Positions 42,336 through 51,475 of a DNA stretch of 64,000 nucleotides are shown here, in pieces (the first letter of the stretch is position 1; every line of letters starts with the position of its first letter). This DNA comes from Izhakiella capsodis. GTDB taxonomy: Bacteria > Pseudomonadota > Gammaproteobacteria > Enterobacterales > Enterobacteriaceae. Both the position numbers and the translations under genes were made by a program. Location: the NCBI RefSeq assembly GCF_900115045.1, contig NZ_FOVC01000004.1:186001-250000 (forward strand), read 5' to 3'. Under the pieces are notes generated by a model. That model was not told the DNA's origin. It saw only the letters and a program-made list of their open reading frames with translations, and ran no database searches.

Positions 42336-43778
42336 ATGCGATTTTTACGAATTATTACCGGTGTAGCCTACGCGATTTCACTTAATGCTCAAGTTGTACA
42401 GGCTGCCTCAATTGAGAGCTATACGCAATATTTACCTGAAGGAGCAAGTCTGGCATTTCTGGCTCAAAAAGTAGGTTCTGACACACCATTACTGGATTAC
42501 AACGATAAGCAGATGGCTCTACCCGCCAGTACGATGAAGATACTTACGGCACTGGCGGCACTGTTGCAGTTGGGGCCGAACTTTCGCTTCACCACCACGC
42601 TGGAGAGTCACGGCAGCGTTAGCGCTGGCACCTTAACGGGGGATCTGATTGCACGTTTCGACGGCGATCCTACCTTTTCCCGTCAGGATATGCGCAATAT
42701 GATCGCTCAGCTTAAAAAACTGGGTATAACGCATATCGACGGAAATTTAGTGATTGATACCTCGGTGTTTGCCAGTCATGACAAAGCGCCCGGCTGGCCA
42801 TGGAATGATATTTCGGAATGCTTTGATGCGCCACCCGCTGCTGCGATCGTTGACCGTAATTGCTTCTCGGTCGCGTTGCACAGCGCAGCCAAACCTGATG
42901 AGATCGCACACGTCACCGTGGCGTCTTATTATCCGGTAAGCGTGTTTAGCCAGGTTCGTACGCTGGGCCACAACTCTCCGGATGCGCAATACTGCGAACT
43001 GGATGTCGTCACGGGCGAATTAAATCGCTATACGCTGACAGGCTGCATGCCGCAGCGTGCGGAACCGTTGCCGCTATCCTTTTCCATTCAGGACGGGGCC
43101 GCATACGCAGGGCAGTTGCTGAAGGAAATGCTCTCTGAGGCAGGCATTGACTACAGTGGGCACTTGATCAGACAAACGCAGGTCAACCAACCCGGCACGG
43201 TGCTGGCGCAAACACAATCAGCACCTCTGCATAATCTTCTGCACACCATGCTGAAGAAGTCGGATAACATGATTGCCGATACCGTTTTTCGCACTATTGG
43301 GCATAACTATTTTGGGGTTCCAGGCACCTGGAGAGCCGGATCTGATGCTGTTCGACGTATTCTCAAACAAAAGGCCGGCATTGATATGGGCAACAGCATT
43401 CAGGTCGATGGTTCGGGATTATCGCGCCACGATCTGCTTTCGCCGGAAACAATGATGCAAGCTCTACAATACATTGCACAGCATGATAAGCAGCTGGACT
43501 TCATTTCTATGCTGCCGCTAGCTGGTTACGACGGTACTTTACGCTATCGTGGCGGCCTGCATGAAGCGGGGGTTGATGGTAAGCTGTCGGCAAAAACAGG
43601 CTCACTATCAGGGGTGTATAACCTTGCTGGATACCTGACCACCGCAAGTGGTCAGCACGTCGCATTTGTTCAGCTTTTGTCGGGATATGCCGTTTCGCCT
43701 CAGGATCAGCGGCAGCGCCGGATCCCACTGATACGTTTTGAAAGCCACCTGTATCGCGATCTTTATTCAAAATACTAG
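42336..43778 (+). CDS. dacB: D-alanyl-D-alanine carboxypeptidase/endopeptidase DacB (PBP4)
   Basis: PBP4 is a periplasmic low-molecular-weight penicillin-binding protein that trims and cleaves peptidoglycan cross-links. It has 480 residues from ATG 42336, which places the signal peptide (MRFLRIITGVAYAISLNAQ, cleaved after VQA) at the N-terminus. Motifs: SxxK in LPASTMKILTALA, SxN in KKSDNMIADT and KTG in SAKTGSLSG. The long insertion between the first two motifs is normal for this class. Confidence 0.97.
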   Translation: MRFLRIITGVAYAISLNAQVVQAASIESYTQYLPEGASLAFLAQKVGSDTPLLDYNDKQMALPASTMKILTALAALLQLGPNFRFTTTLESHGSVSAGTLTGDLIARFDGDPTFSRQDMRNMIAQLKKLGITHIDGNLVIDTSVFASHDKAPGWPWNDISECFDAPPAAAIVDRNCFSVALHSAAKPDEIAHVTVASYYPVSVFSQVRTLGHNSPDAQYCELDVVTGELNRYTLTGCMPQRAEPLPLSFSIQDGAAYAGQLLKEMLSEAGIDYSGHLIRQTQVNQPGTVLAQTQSAPLHNLLHTMLKKSDNMIADTVFRTIGHNYFGVPGTWRAGSDAVRRILKQKAGIDMGNSIQVDGSGLSRHDLLSPETMMQALQYIAQHDKQLDFISMLPLAGYDGTLRYRGGLHEAGVDGKLSAKTGSLSGVYNLAGYLTTASGQHVAFVQLLSGYAVSPQDQRQRRIPLIRFESHLYRDLYSKY

Positions 43779-43782
43779 CAAT

Positions 43783-43805
43783 AATGGGAGCCGCTGGCTC
43801 CCATT
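43783..43805. terminator. Hairpin between convergent dacB and obgE
   Basis: AATGGGAGCC and GGCTCCCATT form a perfect 10-bp stem with a 3-nt loop just after the dacB stop and just before the obgE stop. It is a bidirectional hairpin without a long T-run. Confidence 0.7.
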
Positions 43806-43809
43806 TGTC

Positions 43810-44985
43810 TTAACGCTGATAAATAGTTTCTACACCTTCATCATCGTCTTCATTCCAGTCGTCGTTCCACTCATCGTCCTCGACTTCCTGGGCCGCTTCC
43901 AGCTGCTCACGATGGTAGTCGTCCCACATAAATTCAACTTTCTCAGCCGTCTGAGGCTCTTTCTCTTCAAGCTGCTTAGGATTCGCTACCAGGAAAGACA
44001 TCACATCCCAGCACAAATCTTTTATACCGTTGTGGCTGGCGGCCGAAATAACATAATGCTTCTGCTGCCAACCTAAGGTCTCAGCAATAGCCTGGGCGCG
44101 CTCCTGCGCGTCTTGCGGATCGAGCAGATCAGCTTTGTTAAATACAAGCCAGCGTGGTTTCTGGAAAAGCTTGTCGCTGTATTTTTCCAGTTCACCAAGA
44201 ATGGTCCGCGCGTTCTCAACCGGATCAGATTCATCGATCGGCGCCAAATCAATCAGGTGCAACAATACGCGGCAACGCTCCAGATGTTTTAGAAAACGGA
44301 TACCCAGGCCGGCCCCATCGGAAGCGCCTTCAATCAGGCCGGGGATATCGGCCACGACAAAGCTCTTTTCGCTGTCCATGCGCACTACACCCAGGCTTGG
44401 AACTAAAGTCGTAAAGGGATAATCAGCAACCTTTGGCTTAGCAGCAGACACCGCGCGGATAAACGTTGATTTACCGGCATTCGGTAATCCCAGCATCCCT
44501 ACATCGGCTAACAGCATTAACTCCAGCTGCAGATCGCGCTGCTCGCCTGGGGTACCCATCGTTTTCTGACGCGGCGTACGGTTAACAGACGATTTAAAAC
44601 GGGTATTCCCCAGACCGTGCCATCCCCCCTTCGCTACCATCAAACGCTGATTGTGACGCATCATATCGCCCAGAGTTTCACCCGTCCCCTGATCGATAAT
44701 ACGCGTTCCTACCGGAACCTTGACGGTAACGTCTTTACCGCGCTTACCGGTACAATCACGACTCTGACCGTTATGACCACGCTCGGCGCGAAAGGCTTTT
44801 TCGAATCGATAATCGATTAGGGTATTGAGGTTTTCATCAGCTTCAATGTAAACGTCACCGCCGTCACCGCCATCTCCGCCATCCGGTCCACCTTTAGGAA
44901 TATACTTTTCCCGACGGAAGCTAACGCAACCATTTCCGCCATCACCGGCAGCCACCAGGATAGTGGCTTCATCAACAAACTTCAT
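43810..44985 (-). CDS. obgE: Obg GTPase (ObgE/CgtA)
   Basis: Obg is an essential GTPase bound to the 50S subunit, involved in ribosome assembly, ppGpp response and cell-cycle control. It has 391 residues (390 in E. coli). The glycine-rich Obg domain (1-158, GGDGGDGGDVYIEADENLN) is followed by the G domain with GLPNAGKST, DIPGLIEGAS and NKADLL, and an acidic C-terminal tail (EDDEWNDDWNEDDDEG). It is separated from rpmA by a terminator, and yhbE, found between them in E. coli, is absent. Confidence 0.98.
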   Translation of the reverse strand: MKFVDEATILVAAGDGGNGCVSFRREKYIPKGGPDGGDGGDGGDVYIEADENLNTLIDYRFEKAFRAERGHNGQSRDCTGKRGKDVTVKVPVGTRIIDQGTGETLGDMMRHNQRLMVAKGGWHGLGNTRFKSSVNRTPRQKTMGTPGEQRDLQLELMLLADVGMLGLPNAGKSTFIRAVSAAKPKVADYPFTTLVPSLGVVRMDSEKSFVVADIPGLIEGASDGAGLGIRFLKHLERCRVLLHLIDLAPIDESDPVENARTILGELEKYSDKLFQKPRWLVFNKADLLDPQDAQERAQAIAETLGWQQKHYVISAASHNGIKDLCWDVMSFLVANPKQLEEKEPQTAEKVEFMWDDYHREQLEAAQEVEDDEWNDDWNEDDDEGVETIYQR

Positions 44986-45147
44986 CTTACTTCTCCGTCT
45001 ATCATTCGCCCGATGTCAGGCGCGGAAAATCCGCGTCTGTCATCCGGGAAGACACCATGCGGACTCAAAACAGCGATAACGCAAACTGCGTATAAAGTAT
45101 ACAACACCCTTACCGTGCATCGCTAACGTCGGTCTGGCGCAGAATGT

Positions 45148-45178
45148 AAAAAAGCCCCGCCATCTTGAGCGGGGCTTT
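45148..45178 (-). terminator. Terminator after rplU-rpmA
   Basis: On the minus strand AAAGCCCCGC and GCGGGGCTTT form a 10-bp stem around a 7-nt loop, ending in a T-run (TTTTTT). It lies about 50 bp after the rpmA stop and cuts the ribosomal protein operon off from obgE. Confidence 0.92.
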
Positions 45179-45225
45179 CTGAATCATCGTTACACAGTGT
45201 TAATAGCTGTGCGGCGCGATAACCA

Positions 45226-45483
45226 TTACTCAGCTACGATGCTGACGTACTTACGGTTGTTCGGGCCTTTAACTTCAAATTTGACTTTACCATTTTCGGT
45301 CGCAAAGAGCGTGTGGTCACGACCACAGCCAACGTTAGTTCCCGCATGGAATTTAGTGCCACGTTGGCGAACGATGATGTTACCAGCCAGAACGCTTTCG
45401 CCACCAAAACGTTTTACGCCGAGGCGTTTTGCATTTGAGTCGCGACCGTTACGAGTGGAGCCGCCAGCCTTTTTGTGTGCCAT
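45226..45483 (-). CDS. rpmA: 50S ribosomal protein L27
   Basis: L27 reaches with its N-terminal tail into the peptidyl-transferase centre. It has 85 residues, as in E. coli (MAHKKAGGSTRNGRDS to VSIVAE). It is separated from rplU by 15 bp and transcribed with it. Confidence 0.99.
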   Translation of the reverse strand: MAHKKAGGSTRNGRDSNAKRLGVKRFGGESVLAGNIIVRQRGTKFHAGTNVGCGRDHTLFATENGKVKFEVKGPNNRKYVSIVAE

Positions 45484-45498
45484 TTGTCAGATCTCCTG

Positions 45499-45810
45499 TT
45501 AGGCGCTGATGCCAGTGATCTTCACATCAGTGAACCACTGACGGTGACCCTGCTGCTTACGGTAGTGCTTGCGACGACGAAACTTAACGATTTTAACTTT
45601 TTCGCCGCGACCATGAGCAACAACTTCTGCTTTAATCACACCACCTGAAACTAAAGGCGCGCCAATTGTCACGTCTTCACCATTGGCAATCATCAGAACC
45701 TGGTCGAACTCAATAGTTTCGCCGGTTGCGATGTCCAGCTTTTCCAGGCGAATGGTCTGACCTTCGCTTACTCGGTGTTGTTTACCACCACTTTGGAAAA
45801 CCGCGTACAT
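45499..45810 (-). CDS. rplU: 50S ribosomal protein L21
   Basis: L21 binds 23S rRNA, near L20, in 50S assembly. It has 103 residues, as in E. coli, with the signature KFRRRKHYRKQQGHRQ near the C-terminus. It is the first gene of rplU-rpmA, divergent from ispB across 292 bp that must contain both promoters. Confidence 0.99.
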   Translation of the reverse strand: MYAVFQSGGKQHRVSEGQTIRLEKLDIATGETIEFDQVLMIANGEDVTIGAPLVSGGVIKAEVVAHGRGEKVKIVKFRRRKHYRKQQGHRQWFTDVKITGISA

Positions 45811-46102
45811 ATCAAACTCCGCTTACGCGCTTGCCGTCTTATATTTCAGGCCGCGCAATAAATTATTCACAATAGGGCGCGAATTCTACGCAAGTTTCTT
45901 GATTAAGACAAGTGTCAGTTCGCGACTATTGCAGAAAAAAAGCGCAGCACGATTAGGTGAGTTTCAACCGCTCAATTTTCAAGTACACTCTTGGATATAT
46001 CCATCGTCATGTCGGGCATATACGCCCGGAGATAAACAGGGCACAGCCACGGTAAGCCGGCACTTATCCTGGCAGTAAAATGAGTAACAACTGAACAGAC
46101 TG

Positions 46103-47074
46103 ATGAACTTAGAACAAATAAATAAACTCACCGCACAAGACATGGCGGATGTAAATGCAATCATAATGGAACAATTGAATTCCGACGTGTCGTTGATCAA
46201 TCAATTGGGCTACTACATCGTCAGCGGCGGCGGTAAGCGCATCCGCCCTATGATTGCTATTCTCTCGGCACGAGCCCTCGATTACAGCGAACAACAACAT
46301 ACCACCGTGGCAGCACTCATCGAATTTATCCACACGGCAACCTTGTTGCACGATGATGTGGTTGATGAATCAGACATGCGACGCGGCAAAGCCACAGCAA
46401 ATGCTGCTTTCGGCAACGCGGCAAGCGTGCTGGTAGGTGATTTCATTTATACCCGCGCTTTTCAGATGATGACAGGCATCGGCTCCTTACGCGTGCTGGC
46501 GCTTATGTCTGAAGCGGTGAATGTGATCGCTGAAGGGGAAGTAATGCAGCTGATGAACTGTAATAACCCGGACATTACTGAAGAAAGTTACATGCAGGTC
46601 ATTTATAGTAAAACCGCCCGCCTGTTTGAAGCAGCTGCCCAAGCCTCAGCCATTCTCGCTGGCGCAACGCCTGAACAAGAGAAAGCGTTACAGGATTATG
46701 GGCGCTTTATCGGTACCGCTTTTCAGCTAATCGACGATTTACTGGACTACAGCGCGGATGGAAAGACACTCGGCAAAAACGCCGGCGACGACCTTAGCGA
46801 AGGCAAACCTACACTGCCGCTATTGCATGCTATGCAGCATGGCTCGCCGGATCAGACGGCGATGATTCGTGGTGCAATAGAGCAAGGGAACGGGCGACAT
46901 CTGCTCAAACCAGTGCTGGAAGCGATGCACCAGTGCGGTTCCCTGGAATGGACGCGCCAGCGTGCCGAACAGGAAGCCGATAAAGCAATTATCGCGCTTA
47001 AGGTTCTGCCTGAATCGCCGTGGCGAAGCGCGCTTGAAGGATTAGCTCATATGTCCGTAGAGCGTGAATTTTGA
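46103..47074 (+). CDS. ispB: Octaprenyl diphosphate synthase
   Basis: IspB builds the C40 side chain of ubiquinone and menaquinone from isopentenyl diphosphate. It has 323 residues, as in E. coli. Both aspartate-rich motifs are present: LLHDDVVDESDMRRG (first DDxxD) and QLIDDLLDYSAD (second). It is divergent from rplU, as in E. coli, and supplies the tail used by the Ubi proteins encoded at 14.4-17.0 kb. Confidence 0.98.
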   Translation: MNLEQINKLTAQDMADVNAIIMEQLNSDVSLINQLGYYIVSGGGKRIRPMIAILSARALDYSEQQHTTVAALIEFIHTATLLHDDVVDESDMRRGKATANAAFGNAASVLVGDFIYTRAFQMMTGIGSLRVLALMSEAVNVIAEGEVMQLMNCNNPDITEESYMQVIYSKTARLFEAAAQASAILAGATPEQEKALQDYGRFIGTAFQLIDDLLDYSADGKTLGKNAGDDLSEGKPTLPLLHAMQHGSPDQTAMIRGAIEQGNGRHLLKPVLEAMHQCGSLEWTRQRAEQEADKAIIALKVLPESPWRSALEGLAHMSVEREF

Positions 47075-47928
47075 ATAATTAAATTGCGGCGACACCTTCT
47101 TCCCGATTGCTCTCCGATCAAGCCAGTTTTTTGTCAGACAGGATGTGAGCGCCGCTCATCGTAAAGTCTCTGAGGCGCGCCTTCGCAAGCAGGAAACGTC
47201 AGCGCCTCCACTCTTTCGTTGCCGTAAGTTAATACCAGGAAGCGGTCAGGATAATTTCCTTCTGTGTTACTTTCTTAGCAGCAGTTGACACATATGCACA
47301 TCAGGATGATAAGCATAGCGATTGATTTGCGGCATGCGCAGAAAGACCAGCCCGATAAACCTCAACAGTAGCCTACTACCCTGCACAACAACGCGAACGT
47401 CACTCAGCGCTTTAAGGGCCGGAAGAAAATATTAATAAAAAATCAATTAATTAGATAATTATCTTCTATCCCTGCGTTATTATTTTCTTTGATCAATCAA
47501 GAGCGCCCCCTGAAAACGTTAGGACGGCAGGCTTCAACGGATAGTCAATAACGTTGCAGCGTCTAAGAATGCGTCTGAACCTGGTGAATGCACGACCCGA
47601 ATGGATCATCGAAAACGATTATCTTAGCGAACGGCCGTTTTATAGCCGCGCGCTGCTGGCGCAAGCCGCCCTCCAACGCAAACATTATCTATGACCGATG
47701 CGGTCTATCCCCGTGCAACGTTACAACACGATATGCGGTTTCGGACGCAAAAACGGAAATTTTTATGAAAGCTCCATAAAAACAGACTTTATTTTTTGTT
47801 ATAACGCTATTTGATAATTAAAAATGTTAAAGTAAAAAATCAATAACCTTATTTATCATGCAATTAGATTAATAATTAACATGAACAGGTAATAGCAAGG
47901 AATTTCCAGTAAACATTAAGGGAGGCTT
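47075..47928. other. Gene-poor stretch between ispB and sfsB
   Basis: 854 bp with no recognised gene. It is AT-rich from about 47430 and again from 47780 to 47900. A 41-codon frame at 47569-47694 looks coding in composition but matches nothing I know (listed separately). On the minus strand, an open stretch without a start (about 47277-47433, ending RYAYHPDVHMCQLLLRK) could be gene debris or chance. No tRNA, insertion-sequence end or clear terminator is seen. Confidence 0.5.
47569..47694 (+). CDS. Unrecognised 41-codon open frame (small gene or gene debris)
   Basis: ATG 47569 opens a frame that starts MRLNLVNARPEWIIEN and ends QAALQRKHYL before TGA 47692-47694. Codon use looks like a real gene (CTG, GAA, CGC, GCG rich) against AT-rich flanks. 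No good ribosome-binding site is seen before the ATG, and I recognise no family, so it may be the remains of a longer gene. Confidence 0.3.
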   Translation: MRLNLVNARPEWIIENDYLSERPFYSRALLAQAALQRKHYL

Positions 47929-48228
47929 ATGGAATCGCTAAAAAATGACTGGCATTCAGCAGATATTATTGCGGCTTTACGTAAAAGAAAAACGTCACTG
48001 GCCGCGCTTTCCCGCGCTTCAGGCCTCAGCTCTTCAACACTGGCAAATGCCCTATGCCGTCCTTGGCCCAAAGGAGAATGGATCATAGCCAAGGCGCTCA
48101 ATGTTCATCCGGCAGAAATATGGCCCAGCCGCTATTACGATCCAGACACACATGAGCTGCTCGATCGCAAGCGGCTGATTCGATCTGAAAAAACAGGCGA
48201 AAATGACATCAACACCCGGCAGCGCTAA
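47929..48228 (+). CDS. sfsB: Ner-like DNA-binding transcriptional regulator SfsB (Nlp)
   Basis: SfsB resembles the Mu/D108 phage Ner repressor; in E. coli it affects maltose-gene expression. It has 99 residues (92 in E. coli). The helix-turn-helix covers about 20-55 (TSLAALSRASGLSSSTLANAL), and the family signature RPWPKGEWIIAKALNVHPAEIWPSRY is present. The ribosome-binding site is AAGGGAGGCTT. It is convergent with murA, as in E. coli. Confidence 0.95.
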   Translation: MESLKNDWHSADIIAALRKRKTSLAALSRASGLSSSTLANALCRPWPKGEWIIAKALNVHPAEIWPSRYYDPDTHELLDRKRLIRSEKTGENDINTRQR

Positions 48229-48258
48229 AAAAAAGGACGACCTGAGTCGTCCTTTTTT
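48229..48258. terminator. Bidirectional terminator between sfsB and murA
   Basis: AAAAAAGGACGA and TCGTCCTTTTTT form a 12-bp stem around CCTGAG, with T-runs on both strands. It stands directly at the sfsB stop and 17 bp after the murA stop, and serves both convergent genes. Confidence 0.95.
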
Positions 48259-48274
48259 CCACCGACAGGAAACG

Positions 48275-49543
48275 TCAGAGTACCTCTTCTCCGTCGATCC
48301 TTTTGATATCAGCGCCAAGTTCACGCAGCTTATCTTCGATGCGATCATAGCCACGATCGATATGATAAATGCGATCGACCAGCGTAGTACCTTCAGCAAT
48401 GCAGCCCGCCAGCACCAGACTGGCTGATGCACGCAAGTCAGTAGCCATCACCTGTGCTCCGGAAAGCTTTGCTACGCCGTGGCAGATTGCGGTGTTACTT
48501 TCAATTTCAGCATGCGCGCCCATTCGAATAAGCTCGGGCAGATGCATAAAGCGATTTTCAAAAATAGTTTCGGTAATCACCCCGGTGCCTACCGCCACCA
48601 GATTTAACAGGGTAAACTGCGCCTGCATATCCGTTGGGAAACCTGGGTGGGGTGCAGTGCGCACGTTAACGGCCTTAGGCCGCTTTCCGCGCATGTCCAG
48701 AGAAATCCAGTCTTCACCCACTTCAATCTCAGCGCCAGCTTCCCGTAGTTTCGCCAGAACAGCATCCAGCGTATCAGGTCGCGTATTGCGGCATGTCACT
48801 TTACCACCGGAAACCGCTCCCGCGACCAGGAAGGTTCCAGTTTCAATGCGATCGGGCAATACGCGATAAACGCCGCCACCCAGCCTTTCCACACCCTCGA
48901 TGGTGATACGATCGGTTCCCATACCACTGATCTTTGCACCAAGAGTGTTGAGAAAGTTAGCTGTATCAACAATTTCAGGCTCGCGAGCGGCGTTTTCAAT
49001 AATAGTGGTACCTGTAGCAAGGGTAGCAGCCGACATAATTGTCACCGTCGCGCCGACACTCACTTTATCCATAACGATATGCGCCCCTTTCAGACGCCCG
49101 TTAACCGATGCTTTAACGTAGCCCTCCTCCAGTTTAATTTCCGCCCCCAGCTGCTCAAGGCCAGTAATATGCAAATCAACCGGGCGAGCACCAATCGCGC
49201 AGCCTCCAGGTAAAGAAACCTGCCCCTGCCCGAAACGGGCTATCAGTGGACCAAGCGCCCAGATGGAGGCCCGCATGGTTTTTACCAATTCATAAGGCGC
49301 ACAAAAAATATTGATCTGGCTGGCATCGACATGCACCGAGCCATTACGTTTTACCTGCGCCCCAAGCTGACTGAGCAGCTTCATCGTGGTATCAATATCC
49401 CTCAGTTTCGGGACATTCTGGATTTCAACTGGCTCTTCAGCCAACAGAGCAGCGAACAGGATCGGCAGCGCAGCATTTTTCGCTCCGGAAATCGTTACTT
49501 CACCATTCAGCCGTGTTGGCCCCTGCACACGAAATTTATCCAT
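48275..49543 (-). CDS. murA: UDP-N-acetylglucosamine 1-carboxyvinyltransferase MurA
   Basis: MurA transfers enolpyruvate from PEP to UDP-GlcNAc, the first committed step of peptidoglycan synthesis and the fosfomycin target. It has 422 residues from ATG 49543 (E. coli 419). Start MDKFRVQGPTRLNGEV, Lys22 in SGAKNAALP and the catalytic Cys in LPGGCAIGARPVDLH, so the fosfomycin-sensitive Cys form. It follows ibaG after about 70 bp. Confidence 0.99.
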   Translation of the reverse strand: MDKFRVQGPTRLNGEVTISGAKNAALPILFAALLAEEPVEIQNVPKLRDIDTTMKLLSQLGAQVKRNGSVHVDASQINIFCAPYELVKTMRASIWALGPLIARFGQGQVSLPGGCAIGARPVDLHITGLEQLGAEIKLEEGYVKASVNGRLKGAHIVMDKVSVGATVTIMSAATLATGTTIIENAAREPEIVDTANFLNTLGAKISGMGTDRITIEGVERLGGGVYRVLPDRIETGTFLVAGAVSGGKVTCRNTRPDTLDAVLAKLREAGAEIEVGEDWISLDMRGKRPKAVNVRTAPHPGFPTDMQAQFTLLNLVAVGTGVITETIFENRFMHLPELIRMGAHAEIESNTAICHGVAKLSGAQVMATDLRASASLVLAGCIAEGTTLVDRIYHIDRGYDRIEDKLRELGADIKRIDGEEVL

Positions 49544-49612
49544 TGCTACAGCTCTCAATTTACCAAAATAAGCATTTGCTGACCGCAGGCGAGCTGAGGT
49601 CAGACAAATCTA

Positions 49613-49867
49613 TTAAAAACCGTTCAGTTTACGGTCTCGCGCCCATTCAGCTGGCGTGTACGTTCTGATGGAAACCGCATGAATGCGGTTATCCGCAATG
49701 TACTCCATCAGGGGCGCGTAGACCGCCTGCTGTTTCTTTACCCGACTCAGATCGGCAAAAACTTCACCGACAGCGATCACCTGAAAGTGACTGCCATCGC
49801 CTGAAACGTGAACCTCATCTAAAGGCAGCGCGCTTAAAAGCACGGATTGTATTTCGCTATTTTCCAT
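49613..49867 (-). CDS. ibaG: BolA-family protein IbaG
   Basis: IbaG (YrbA) is a BolA-type protein that pairs with monothiol glutaredoxin and is induced by acid. It has 84 residues from ATG 49867, the E. coli length. The BolA core is visible (VHVSGDGSHFQVIAVGEVFADLSRVKKQQ shortened here to its start), with the conserved HAVSIRTYTPAEW at the end. The GTG/ATG at 49903 is an unlikely extension. It lies between the mla operon and murA. Confidence 0.96.
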   Translation of the reverse strand: MENSEIQSVLLSALPLDEVHVSGDGSHFQVIAVGEVFADLSRVKKQQAVYAPLMEYIADNRIHAVSIRTYTPAEWARDRKLNGF

Positions 49868-49936
49868 GACCGTTCTGACGTTGATTGATGATAACAGCCT
49901 CACATAGTAGAGGAGTTTGCCTTTATCTTAAACAAG

Positions 49937-49968
49937 CAGAAAGCCCCGGTCTGCACAGGGGCTTTCTG
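49937..49968 (-). terminator. Terminator at the end of the mla operon
   Basis: CAGAAAGCCCC and GGGGCTTTCTG form an 11-bp stem with a 10-nt loop between the mlaB stop and the ibaG start. It should separate the mlaFEDCB transcript from ibaG-murA, though the T-run is short. Confidence 0.8.
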
Positions 49969-49991
49969 TAATATGCGGTAGCGATACACGG

Positions 49992-50285
49992 CTAGTCGCC
50001 AGGCACCAGCTGCTGTAAATTATATAAAGAGATAAGCGATTGTAACCTGTCGGTTATGCCCATTATCTGTAACGTTTGGCCTTGCTTAATCGCCTCTTCT
50101 CGGAGATGAACCAACAGCGCCAGTCCAGCAGTATCCACCTGCTCAAGGCCGCTGACATCCAGCAGGCTAACGCCTTTTATCAGCTCATCACGCTGCGGCC
50201 ATAGTGGCAATAACGTCTCGTGATTCAGCCGGCCGTTCAACGCCAGGCGCCCATCCACGCAGCGCCAGGTGAGCTGCTGACTCAT
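49992..50285 (-). CDS. mlaB: MlaB, STAS-domain subunit of the Mla phospholipid transporter
   Basis: MlaB is a cytoplasmic STAS protein that binds the ATPase MlaF and is needed for MlaFEDB activity. It has 97 residues (E. coli 97-129 by annotation). The STAS loop LEQVDTAGLALLVHLRE holds the conserved Thr that sits at the MlaF contact. Its ATG overlaps the mlaC stop by 4 bp. Confidence 0.95.
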   Translation of the reverse strand: MSQQLTWRCVDGRLALNGRLNHETLLPLWPQRDELIKGVSLLDVSGLEQVDTAGLALLVHLREEAIKQGQTLQIMGITDRLQSLISLYNLQQLVPGD

Positions 50286-50917
50286 CGCTGGTTATCCAGC
50301 GTTATTGGCTGAGCGGCATAAGACTCCAGACGTTTGGTCAGTGCATCGATACCCTGAGTGCGCAGGATATCACTCCACTCATTTTGCTTAGTAGTGATCA
50401 TACTTACACCTTCAACAATCATATCGAATGCTTGCCAGCCGCCGGTAACGCTATTCTTACGCCACTGGAAATCGAGCCTTACTGGCGGTCGGCCATTCGG
50501 ATCTAAAATCGTGACGCGGATAGCGATAATAGTGGCATTATCAAGGGGCTGCTCAGGCGCTACCTTATAGCGTTGACCGTGGTAGAGCGCAAGCGCCTGA
50601 CCATATGCCTGAGCCAGATAATCGCCGAAGGCTTTAAAATAGGCCTCACGTTGGGCAGGGGTTGCCTGTTGATAATAACGCCCCAGAACCAGCGCGCCGG
50701 CATATTTTATCTGCACGTAAGGCAGTAGTTCCTGGCGGACTATCTGACGCAGGTAGTTAGGGTCTTGTTTGATTTTCGCCTGCTCAGTTTTTAAACGACT
50801 AAAGGTTTTTGCTGCAGCCTGGTCCATCAGCTTATAGGGGTTACTTTGGTCAAGCGCCGCGTTGGCGGTCAACGGCGCGATCGCCAGCAGTGCAATCATC
50901 ATTAAACGTTTAAACAT
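50282..50917 (-). CDS. mlaC: MlaC, periplasmic phospholipid-binding protein
   Basis: MlaC shuttles phospholipids between the outer-membrane MlaA-porin complex and MlaD at the inner membrane. It has 211 residues from ATG 50917, the E. coli length. The signal peptide MFKRLMMIALLAIAPLTANA is cleaved before ALDQSNPY. It overlaps mlaB by 4 bp and lies 8 bp after mlaD. Confidence 0.97.
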   Translation of the reverse strand: MFKRLMMIALLAIAPLTANAALDQSNPYKLMDQAAAKTFSRLKTEQAKIKQDPNYLRQIVRQELLPYVQIKYAGALVLGRYYQQATPAQREAYFKAFGDYLAQAYGQALALYHGQRYKVAPEQPLDNATIIAIRVTILDPNGRPPVRLDFQWRKNSVTGGWQAFDMIVEGVSMITTKQNEWSDILRTQGIDALTKRLESYAAQPITLDNQR

Positions 50918-50925
50918 ACCAATCC

Positions 50926-51471
50926 TCATTTAGTCTGTGTAGGTGCAGAGAGTTCAGGCGGAGTGCCATCCTGCACCGGGTGCTGACCTTTGTTTTCACT
51001 TTCATCGTGGCTCTTATACAGGAACTGTCCGATGAGATCCTCCAACGCCAGCGCCGACTTCGTATCCTGAAGGGTACTGCCATCTTTCAACATAGCCGTT
51101 CCCATTTCCGGATCGGAAAAACCAACATTTAAAGCCAAAAACTGCTCGCCAAGTAGGCCCTGCGTGCGCACGGCCAGCGAACTGGTATTCGGTAGCTGAT
51201 TATATTTATCCTCAATCGCCATAGTAACACGTGGCAGATACGTTTTAGGATCGAGCGAAATATCAGTAACTCGCCCGATCACCACGCCACCAATTTTCAC
51301 CGGCGAACCGGTTTTCAGGCCACCGATATTGTCAAAATTCGCGTAAAGACGCCATGTGGGTTCATTGCCCAGCGATTTTATACCCGCAACGCGCAGGCAC
51401 AGAAAAATGGCCGCACAAAGTGCCAGAAGTAAAAAAGCACCGACCCAAATTTCACTTTTCTTAGTTTGCAT
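50926..51471 (-). CDS. mlaD: MlaD, MCE-domain membrane protein
   Basis: MlaD forms a hexameric MCE ring on the periplasmic side of MlaE and passes phospholipids. It has 181 residues from ATG 51471 (E. coli 183). One TM helix (about 8-27) is followed by a single MCE domain (RLYANFDNIGGLKTGSPVKI) and a polar C-terminal tail. The start lies within 5 bp of the mlaE stop, so they are coupled. Confidence 0.97.
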   Translation of the reverse strand: MQTKKSEIWVGAFLLLALCAAIFLCLRVAGIKSLGNEPTWRLYANFDNIGGLKTGSPVKIGGVVIGRVTDISLDPKTYLPRVTMAIEDKYNQLPNTSSLAVRTQGLLGEQFLALNVGFSDPEMGTAMLKDGSTLQDTKSALALEDLIGQFLYKSHDESENKGQHPVQDGTPPELSAPTQTK

Positions 51472-51475
51472 AGCA

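Noticed and set aside
47277..47433. Minus-strand start-less frame ending RYAYHPDVHMCQLLLRK
   Set aside because: About 50 open codons can occur by chance; there is no start, no ribosome-binding site and no family.
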